From Anabaena subtropica FACHB-260 (GTDB lineage Bacteria > Cyanobacteriota > Cyanobacteriia > Cyanobacteriales > Nostocaceae): DNA of 64,000 nucleotides. Below the pieces are notes generated by a model. It searched no databases and was not told the DNA's origin. It saw nothing but the letters and a program-made list of their open reading frames with translations. Position 1 is the stretch's first letter. The number at the start of each line of letters is the position of its first letter. Position numbers and translations under genes: made by a program. The stretch covers positions 149,097 to 213,096 of the forward strand of contig NZ_JACJRF010000005.1 of NCBI RefSeq assembly GCF_014697105.1, written 5' to 3'. Positions 31,181 through 39,800 of this stretch are shown here, piece after piece.

Positions 31181-31323
31181 GACTAAGGGAACACCGAAAA
31201 ATTATTCCAAATTGACGGTTAGTAGGGTGCGTCAGTATGAATATTTTCTTGGTATAGCTAGGTTTTCTGGCACTGACGCACCCTACATTTTGGGCATTTT
31301 TTGATCTGGAAGTCCCTAAAGTC
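31181..31323. repeat. MITE-like dispersed element, copy A
   Basis: Near-terminal GACTAAGGGA / TCCCTAAAGTC, internal perfect 14-bp inverted repeat TAGGGTGCGTCAGT (31223-31236) / ACTGACGCACCCTA (31272-31285); aligns with copy B at about 45213-45350. Confidence 0.7.
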
Positions 31324-31348
31324 CTGACTACAAAACTTTCACACCCAA

Positions 31349-33196
31349 TTAAGATATCTTGATTTTTTCAGTTTTCATCTTCTTAAAATTAATTCGAGTC
31401 AACTGATAAGCACCTTTAATAGCTAGATTTTCGTAACCATCTGGTGACAAGTCCATTTTGAAAAAGTTTTTCTTTTCAGTCACAAGTAACAATGAAGACG
31501 GCTTAACTTGTTGATTAGCTAGATTGCGGATATATTCCACACCCTGTTCTGTTGAATAGATAAAATTTATCCGTTTATGACTGTAAAAAACCACACTTGG
31601 CTTTTTGAAACCAACCATCATGATTTCTTCTGTTGGTTGTTGTACTTGGGAGACAACAGCAGATAAATCTCTCAATGGTAGTTGACGTTCTTGATCCATC
31701 AAAAACAAAGCAGGCATGGTGACAACAATTAAAAATGCCACAAATGCCAGCAAATTAATACTGATAATATAATGCCAAGAACGGCGTAAGACTAAGGCCG
31801 CCACTAGGACTGCACTCACAAGCCATAGCCAACCGCCTATTATTGGTAAACCAGCAGCTTGTAAGTTTTCGCGGAAATTAGGTGCAGCTTGATCGCTTCC
31901 CAGTAAGTGGGATAGGTGAAACATTGCTACCGCCAATGCACTTAAAAAGATGACATTTAGCCAACCACTAAGCAGTAAAAAAGAAGATGGGTAACTAACA
32001 GATGTCTTGCTGGTGTTTTTACGGCTTGAGAAGAAGTCGCTCCACAACAAAGCGATTAGAATAGCGGCGGCTGGCATTAAAGGTAAGACGTAGCTTGGTA
32101 GTTTAGTAACGGCGATCGTAAAGAAACTAAAGACACTGATAAACCAAACGCAGGCAAATAAACCCAATTGCTGGGAGCGTTCTTGTTTAAGCCAGTGCGA
32201 TCGCTGCCAAAACTTCAGTCGGAAAATTGCTAAAGGTAAATATACTGAATATGGGGCAAAAAATAGCAACACTATCACAAAGTAAAAATACCAAGGAGCC
32301 GAGTGACCATTCACTACGTCTGTAAAACGCTCCACATTGTGATAGCCAAAAAACGCATCAATAAAACTCTGGCCATTGCGCCAAATCACCAGCGCATACC
32401 AGGGAACAGATAAACCCAAGATGATTAACATCCCTAAGAACAGGCGCATTTCTCGCACTACTGTTCGGAATTGTCCCAAGTACAGCAAAAACGCCAAGAT
32501 AATGATCCCCGGTAAAACAAAACCTACCGGGCCTTTAGTCAAAATTGCTCCAGCCGTTAGCACATAACAAGCCAAATACCACTTGTTAGGTAATTTTGAA
32601 TTTGGATTAGTTAATTTTGCAGTGTCAGAGTATCCCAGAAAAAAGCATAACAAGGCTGATGCGATACACCCAGTTAGCAGCATATCGGAGACACCGGTTC
32701 TTCCCCAGACAATCATTTGGGCATTGAGTCCCATCAGACCTGCGGCTACACCAGCTGTTAAATAGCGGCGAGTCGGCTGTGTCACTTGCTCTAACTCATC
32801 TTTTTTAGCCAAAGACCACTGTACAGTGTAAAAAGCTAAAGCCACTAATCCCATTGCTGCAAGTGCTGAGGGTAAACGTACTGCCCACTCATTCACACCA
32901 AACACAGCATAGGCGATCGCTTGACACCAATAAAGTAGCGCAGGTTTATCAAAACGAGTTTCACCATTGAAAAATGGCGTAATCCAATCACCCGTCACTA
33001 ACATTTGCCGGGAAGCTTCAGCAAATAATGGCTCTGTTTCGTCAACCAAGCCAACACTGCCTAAATGCCATCCATAGCCTATCCAAGCAATGAGAATCAA
33101 CCACAGAATTGAGGCAGTCACAGCAAGGGCTGGACGCTTTACTATACTATTGAACCACTGCTCAACAGTGTCAAGAACGCTCAATTTTAACCTCAT
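31349..33196 (-). CDS. Integral membrane glycosyltransferase, GT39/ArnT-like
   Basis: DETEPLFAEASRQMLVTGDWITPFFNGETRFDKPALLYWCQA and many TM helices. Confidence 0.9.
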   Translation of the reverse strand: MRLKLSVLDTVEQWFNSIVKRPALAVTASILWLILIAWIGYGWHLGSVGLVDETEPLFAEASRQMLVTGDWITPFFNGETRFDKPALLYWCQAIAYAVFGVNEWAVRLPSALAAMGLVALAFYTVQWSLAKKDELEQVTQPTRRYLTAGVAAGLMGLNAQMIVWGRTGVSDMLLTGCIASALLCFFLGYSDTAKLTNPNSKLPNKWYLACYVLTAGAILTKGPVGFVLPGIIILAFLLYLGQFRTVVREMRLFLGMLIILGLSVPWYALVIWRNGQSFIDAFFGYHNVERFTDVVNGHSAPWYFYFVIVLLFFAPYSVYLPLAIFRLKFWQRSHWLKQERSQQLGLFACVWFISVFSFFTIAVTKLPSYVLPLMPAAAILIALLWSDFFSSRKNTSKTSVSYPSSFLLLSGWLNVIFLSALAVAMFHLSHLLGSDQAAPNFRENLQAAGLPIIGGWLWLVSAVLVAALVLRRSWHYIISINLLAFVAFLIVVTMPALFLMDQERQLPLRDLSAVVSQVQQPTEEIMMVGFKKPSVVFYSHKRINFIYSTEQGVEYIRNLANQQVKPSSLLLVTEKKNFFKMDLSPDGYENLAIKGAYQLTRINFKKMKTEKIKIS

Positions 33197-33460
33197 TAGT
33201 CACTGGTCATTAGTCAATAGTTATTAGTCAATAGTCATTAGTCAAGAGTTATTGGCTCTTTGACCAAACTGAATACTTAGTGCTAAGTATTCAGTTTTAA
33301 TTCAGCACCCATAATTTTATTTTTCATTGTGAACTATTAACTGGTTACTTGTTGCACTAATCATAAGTCGTTCAACGACTATGTTTTGTTCTTGAGTATT
33401 TATACTTTTTCACTATAGACCGTTGACTGTTGACCTTTGACCAATGACTATTGACTAAGA
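33195..33460. repeat. STRR arrays in opposite orientation flanking a 15-bp-stem palindrome
   Basis: AGTCAATAGT-type units at 33195-33250 and ...GACTATTGACTAA at 33417-33459. Confidence 0.7.
33266..33297. terminator. Perfect 15-bp hairpin AAACTGAATACTTAG-TG-CTAAGTATTCAGTTT
   Basis: Direct reading; ends in T-rich tract on the + strand. Confidence 0.5.
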
Positions 33461-34104
33461 ACTAACACCCATTCTTGGCTTTGGGAATTCCAACTGGGCT
33501 GGGATGTTTCACCGACGACATAAGGCCCCCAGTAACGCCGCGAACCATCTTGGGCAAAGGCTACTAAGACATCGCCTTTGTCTAGTTTCAAGCTGCCATT
33601 TGGCAAGGAAAGAATTAAACCTTTTTCACTGCCTTCTTGGGGATCAAAATCCCAATGAGCAGGAATATCAGCTTGTTTGGTAGTCGAGCTTTTATTACCT
33701 GATTGCCGAGGCAATAGAGCTAATCTCACAGGTTGTTCTGTTTGATTACTCATTCGCAGTTTCCCTGGAATCTTGGTATTACCAGCCAAGGACTGACGTG
33801 CAGCCAAGATAGAATTTGTTTGCTCGCTTTTCTGGACTGGGGAATTATTTGGTATCTCTGTTGTATTTGTGACTTCAGTAGAGCTACTCGGTAGTGCCAA
33901 ATTAGTTTCTAATTGGGGCATATCAATAGATATACCTGAAGATGTATCTGGATCTGTAGCTTCAAATGATACTGTCATCTCCCAACAACCCACAAGTAAC
34001 CCCAGTAGACCCAAGGCGCAAGCTGTCACCGCAGCATTACGATACACTGAAGATTTCATATTGATATTGATTTTAGAAATAATTATTTGTGTAGGCTTGA
34101 CCAA
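33448..34104 (-). CDS. Putative lipoprotein, hypothetical
   Basis: Hydrophobic N-terminal segment ending in lipobox-like LLVGC (ALGLLGLLVGCWEM). Confidence 0.65.
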   Translation of the reverse strand: MVKPTQIIISKININMKSSVYRNAAVTACALGLLGLLVGCWEMTVSFEATDPDTSSGISIDMPQLETNLALPSSSTEVTNTTEIPNNSPVQKSEQTNSILAARQSLAGNTKIPGKLRMSNQTEQPVRLALLPRQSGNKSSTTKQADIPAHWDFDPQEGSEKGLILSLPNGSLKLDKGDVLVAFAQDGSRRYWGPYVVGETSQPSWNSQSQEWVLVLSQ

Positions 34105-34530
34105 ATACTAGCCTATTCTGACTAGGGATAATCAAACAAAATTGCTTATTCCCTTGGTATGGACTTCTGTAAAAATTTGCTCAGTTATGTAGCATAAATG
34201 TCATTTTTACCAAAAACCGGGAGCATGAATAATTACCTAACTTATCCACCATAAAAGCTATGAAAAGCTGAATTATGCTAGAAGTAACGTATGATTTTTG
34301 TGAATAAAAAGGTAGCTTGTAATACATTGACTATATATTTATGCGTAAAAATACAACAATATTTTTTGGAGAGTCGGTAATTTGCGGCACAGGCTATTTT
34401 CCCTCAAAACCACAATTTGAGCAACAGAGGATTGTTTACATTTCTTAATGTTTTTCCCCAGCATCTTGGTATTTTATACTAAATTGATAGACTTTCCCTA
34501 GCTGCCAATCATCTCCCAACAACCTCATCA

Positions 34531-34863
34531 ATGCAAAACACTCGTCTTAACAACTTATTCGATGCCATTGCTAGGCAGTTGGGGCAATGGTTTTTGAATC
34601 CTTGGCGGCGGTTGTCGCTGCTACTGATTAGTTTTTTATTAGGCATTTTTCTAGGTACAGTAATTTCGACAACAGCAGGACAAAGGTCAGAACTAGATGT
34701 TGTTATAGCCGGATTTTTAGTATTTTTGACAGAGGTTACTAGCAGAATATTTTACAGTCAAAGCTTTTTTGCTAGGCGATCGCTCTTGGTAGAATCTCTG
34801 AACCTCTTAAAGGTCGGGTTCATTTACAGCTTGTTTATTGAAGCCTTTAAGCTGGGATCGTAG
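34531..34863 (+). CDS. ycf20: Ycf20/DUF565 family protein
   Basis: PWRRLSLLLISFLLGIFLGTVISTTAGQ...DVVIAGFLVFLTEVTSRIFY. Confidence 0.8.
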   Translation: MQNTRLNNLFDAIARQLGQWFLNPWRRLSLLLISFLLGIFLGTVISTTAGQRSELDVVIAGFLVFLTEVTSRIFYSQSFFARRSLLVESLNLLKVGFIYSLFIEAFKLGS

Positions 34864-34865
34864 AA

Positions 34866-35894
34866 ATGGAGCAAGAAGCGCAAGCAGCAGCTTTAGGGGA
34901 TACATCCAGAGCTAAAGCTTTTGGGATCACCCAGGCAAATGTAGAGGAAATGATGCAAGAGCGATCGCATCTTTTACAAGCTGTGCTACCAGCTTTTAAT
35001 CAGTTTTGCCAAACTAGTCTCAAAATACCACCAGAGAAGATGTTACCAGTGTTGTGGGACTTGTGGCTACCACTGGGGATCAAAATAGCAGCACAACATC
35101 AAAAGTTAAAGCGTCCCTTTATTCAAGGAATTTTGGGTAGTCAAGGAACTGGTAAAACTACAACTTCCCTGGTGATTGGATTAATTCTCCAGCAGTTAGG
35201 ATATCGTACCTTGAGTTTATCTTTAGATGACTTGTATAAAACTTATAGCGATCGCCTAACTTTATTAGAACAAGACCCACGTTTAATTTGGCGTGGTCCA
35301 CCAGGAACCCATGATATTGACTTAGGCTTAGATGTACTAGAACAAGTCCGCCAAGGAAAAAGTCCAGTAATTGTTCCCCGCTTTGATAAATCTGCTCATG
35401 CAGGTGCAGGCGATCGCACTACTCCAGATATCATCACAGGAGTTGATATTCTCATCTTTGAAGGATGGTTTGTTGGTGTCCACCCAATTGATCCCAGGGT
35501 TTTTAGTTGCGCCCCACCACCGATTATCACAGATGAAGATAGAGCCTTTGCTCGTGATATGAATCGTCAGCTAAGTCAATATTTACCACTGTGGGAGAAA
35601 TTGGACAGTCTAATTTTGTTATATCCTACTGATTACCGTTGTTCTCTGGAATGGCGCAAACAAGCCGAACAAAAAATGATTGCTACTGGTAAAGCCGGAA
35701 TGACAAATCCACAAATAGAAGATTTTGTCAATTATTTTTGGCGATCGCTCCATCCAGAATTATTTATTAAACCCTTATCTCAATCTGCTGAAATAGTCGA
35801 TTTAGTAATTGAAATCCACCCTGATCATACATTTGGTAAAGTTTACCAACCGGAATTCGGAATTCAGAAGAATCTATTCTCAACCTCTAGCTAG
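34866..35894 (+). CDS. D-glycerate 3-kinase, plant-like GLYK family
   Basis: P-loop GILGSQGTGKTTTS, SLSLDDLYKTYSDR, WRGPPGTHDIDLG, IFEGWFVG. Confidence 0.88.
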   Translation: MEQEAQAAALGDTSRAKAFGITQANVEEMMQERSHLLQAVLPAFNQFCQTSLKIPPEKMLPVLWDLWLPLGIKIAAQHQKLKRPFIQGILGSQGTGKTTTSLVIGLILQQLGYRTLSLSLDDLYKTYSDRLTLLEQDPRLIWRGPPGTHDIDLGLDVLEQVRQGKSPVIVPRFDKSAHAGAGDRTTPDIITGVDILIFEGWFVGVHPIDPRVFSCAPPPIITDEDRAFARDMNRQLSQYLPLWEKLDSLILLYPTDYRCSLEWRKQAEQKMIATGKAGMTNPQIEDFVNYFWRSLHPELFIKPLSQSAEIVDLVIEIHPDHTFGKVYQPEFGIQKNLFSTSS

Positions 35895-36878
35895 GCGATG
35901 GTGAGAATTTAAGAAATAAATAGGAGAGGATGACTGTTTAATGTATAGTTGACAGCGATCGCGTCCGGTCATTTTAGCTTGATATAGTGCGCGATCGGCT
36001 GTGTCAATAATTTCTTGAAAATCAGAGTTGGGTGCAGGAATTTCTGTAGCTACTCCAGCACTTAAGGTGACACAAGTATTAACTTGAGAACTTATATGCG
36101 GAATTGCCAGTTCCCGCACAGCAGCGCAGATTGTGGTAGCTAAATGAATAGCTCCGTCAGGATATGTTCTGGGTAAGATAACTGCAAATTCTTCGCCACC
36201 ATAACGGGCAACTACATCAGCCGGACGATTAACACTGTCTTGGATAGCTTTTGCTACCAATTGTAAACAGCGATCGCCTGCCCGATGACCATAGGTATCG
36301 TTGTACGCTTTAAAAAAATCAACATCACAAAGAATGAGAGACAAAGGTAGTTGATCCCGTGCCATACGCTGCCATTCTTGAGCGAAATATTCTTCAAATT
36401 TGCGGCGGTTGGCTACTTGAGTTAACTCATCAATCGCCACTAACCTTTGTAATTCTCGGTTAGCCGCTTCTAGTTTTTGTTGGAGATGAGATTGCTGAAT
36501 TAAACGTTTGACCCGTTGACGCAAAACCGGCCAGTGAATTGGTTTGGTGACATAATCAATTGCTCCCACCTCAAACGCACGGTCAACTGATTCTTGATCT
36601 TCCAATCCCGTAATCATTAACACTGGAGTGTACTTACCATCATCTAGTGACTGCAAACGAGTGCAACACTCGAAACCATCAAGGTCAGGCATAATAGCGT
36701 CCAACAGTACGATATCAGGTTGCAGTTCTTGGAAAACGCTTAAAGCTTCTCTGCCATCTTCAGCCTCGGCGGTGCGATAGCCTTCACATTGTAGAGAAAG
36801 CCGCAGCTGCGATCGGATGAATGGTTCATCATCAACAATGAGAATTAGGGATTGACCTTCTGGAACCGTAGCGTTCAT
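35880..36878 (-). CDS. Response regulator with GGDEF (diguanylate cyclase) domain, PleD-like
   Basis: REC (LIVDDEPFIRSQ...DIVLLDAIMPDLDG), active GGEEF (RYGGEEFAVILPR), RPAD five residues upstream matching the RxxD I-site. Confidence 0.95.
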   Translation of the reverse strand: MNATVPEGQSLILIVDDEPFIRSQLRLSLQCEGYRTAEAEDGREALSVFQELQPDIVLLDAIMPDLDGFECCTRLQSLDDGKYTPVLMITGLEDQESVDRAFEVGAIDYVTKPIHWPVLRQRVKRLIQQSHLQQKLEAANRELQRLVAIDELTQVANRRKFEEYFAQEWQRMARDQLPLSLILCDVDFFKAYNDTYGHRAGDRCLQLVAKAIQDSVNRPADVVARYGGEEFAVILPRTYPDGAIHLATTICAAVRELAIPHISSQVNTCVTLSAGVATEIPAPNSDFQEIIDTADRALYQAKMTGRDRCQLYIKQSSSPIYFLNSHHRLARG

Positions 36879-39800
36879 GATATCTCCTGATTAATTTCTT
36901 TCTGCAAAGCTGTTTGGACTAGTTCATACTCTTGACGTAATTGTGAGCCAAGTTCTACACAACCGTCTAAATTTTGACTGCGGCCTTTAGCTTCTAGCAG
37001 TTTACAAAGTTGTGCTAAAAAAACTGCCCCAACTGAGCCACTGCTAGATTTAAATTTGTGGGCTGTCTTCCAGATATCCTGGGTATTTTCTCTGGCAATT
37101 GCTACATTTATCTCTTGGATTAATTTCGGGGATTCAGTGAGATAACAGTTGATTAATTCAGCAAATGCTAATTTATCTCCTCCTAACATATCCCGTAATG
37201 CTTGTAAGATTTTTGTATCTATCGTTGCAAATTTTAAATTATTAATCTCTTTTGATGTCTGATTTTGGCTACTGATTATTTGCGGTGATATCTCCGTATC
37301 AATATCTAGAGAAGCAGCCTCGCTTAGTGCTTTGGATAACTCTTCAAGTTGCAGGGGTTTACTAATGTAGTCATTCATACCAGCAGCTAGACAAGCTTGG
37401 CGATCGCCCCGCATGGCATTGGCTGTCATCGCAATAATATATGGAGGAGAACTAGCACCCCAAGTTTGACGAATGATTTGGCTGGCTTTTAATCCATCCA
37501 TTTCCGGCATATTCACATCCATCAGCACTAGATCGTAGACTTGACGTTGTAAAGCTTCCAGCACTTCTAGTCCATTAGCCACTACATCTGCTCGATAACC
37601 CAATTTTTTCAGCATCAGTAAGGCAACTTTCTGATTCACAACTATATCTTCTGCTAGCAAAATCCGTAGAGGTGTTTGCTCTGCCAAACATGAATTGATT
37701 GGCAAAGAATCAGCAGTCACAACATTAGCGCGAATTGGTAGATTTCCCAAAGCAGAGGTTAAGACCTCATAGAGTTGAGACTGTTTAATTGGTTTATTTA
37801 CACAGGCTGCAAATTCAAGATCACTCAAGTCAATATCTGGTTTACCCCAAGAAGTCAAAATCACCAAGGGTAAGTTTTGATAATTAGGGCGCTGACGAAT
37901 CTGGTGTGCTAGGGTGATACCGTCCATTTCTGGCATCTGTACATCTAAAATAGCAATATCAAAGGGTATTCCTTGATCAAGTAGCACTAAAGCTTCAGTA
38001 CCAGATTGGGCAGTGTAAGTTTCCATCTGCCAAGACTTGGCTTGTAATCTTAAAATCTGGCGATTGGTAGGGTTATCATCGACAATTAATAACCGCCTAC
38101 CGATTAACGGGACTGGGGAAGTCTTGGAAGTTTCTAAATCTGCATGAGCAACCACGGGAACAGTCATAGAAAAATAAAAGATGGAACCCGTAGTCACAGA
38201 AGTAGATGAGACTAAGTTTCTGGCTTGCCATCCAGGGGGAGGATTCCCACCAACACAACCCCGACTTTCTACCCAAAGATTGCCACCCATCATTTCGCCC
38301 AATCTTTTACTGATCACAAGTCCTAGCCCCGTCCCCCCATATTTTCTGGTCATTGAGGCATCGGCCTGGACAAATGGTTGAAATAATCGTTCCATTGCCT
38401 CAGGGGCAATACCAATGCCTGTGTCTTTGATGGTAAAGAGAATTTCGCAGCCATTTTTGGCTTTGCGACTGGAAAATGACTGGCTACGCACAGAGACGAC
38501 AACTTCTCCTTCATGGGTAAATTTGATGGCGTTATTCAGGAGATTTGTTAATATTTGTCGCAGGCGAGTGACATCTCCGAGGATTTGGGCGGGTACTTGG
38601 GGATGAATTAGATAAGCCAGTTCAATATCTTTTTGGGCAGCTTTGGCAGCTAAGAGGTCAACTACTTGCTCTACACAAGTTCTCACCTCAAAAGGTTGTT
38701 CTTCCAGTTCTAACTTACCAGATTCAATTTTTGAGAAATCCAGAATGTCGTTAATGATGCTCAACAAAGCATCACCGCTATTCAGAACTGTTTCTACAAA
38801 GTCTCGCTGTTGGGGTGTCAAGTTAGTCTCCAGTAGCAATCCTGTCATGCCGATAACAGCATTCATGGGTGTACGAATTTCGTGGCTCATCATGGCCAAA
38901 AATTCGCTTTTTGCCCGATTGGCTGCTTCTGCTGAACGTTTTGCCTGTTCTAGGGCAAAGTTTTTGATGGTGAGTTCTTGCCGTTGCTGGGTTTCTTGCT
39001 CTAATAACTGGGCTTGGGCTAAGGCTATGCCCAGTTGAGCGGCTACTGCTTCTAGTAATTCCACTTCCTCTGGAGTCCACTGACGGAAATATCTACACTG
39101 GTGTAGACAAATGGCACCGTTGGGTTCTCCCTGATAAGAAGTGCGGATGGCTAATATGGACTTTACCCCAATGTCACAACAGCTAGGTACTGATGTCTGA
39201 AGTAAAGGATCTATGTAGACGTTGGCAGAGGCGATCGCTTTATCTTGTGCCATCATCTGTAAAATGTGATGATTGCCATTTGTGGTGAATTCCCATTTCT
39301 GCATTGAGCAGTAATCGTGAACATTATTATATTCAGCAACTAGGGGAATCCGGGTTTCGGGATCACTAATATAAGAATGTATCAAACAGCGATCAACTCC
39401 AAATGCTTGCCCGATTTGCGTCGCAGCAGTTTCAAAAATTTCTTTACTATCCAGACTCTGACGAATTTTCTGGGTAATTTTTTCGAGTAACAGGGTGCGG
39501 TGTAATTGTCGTTGTAATGCTTCTTTTGCTTGTACCGATTCGCTAATATCTTTGATGGAACCAACCATCCGCACTGGTTTACCCTGTTCATCCCATTGAG
39601 CGATCGCATGAACCAGCACCCATTTATAGCTACCATCACAGCAAACTAAACGATGCTCTACCACACAATTAGGAATTTTACGATTGAGATAATTTCGCTT
39701 AACAGTGAGGACTCGTTCATAATCATCAGGATGGATGTGACTAATACAATCTTCATTAGTGCCAATGGGTTCATAGTTTGGTTCTTTGACCAATTCTGCC

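Noticed and set aside
38181-39080. Several 63-131 aa ORFs within the 1817-aa kinase gene
   Set aside because: Overprinted on HisKA/REC coding sequence with no recognisable domain; likely chance frames.
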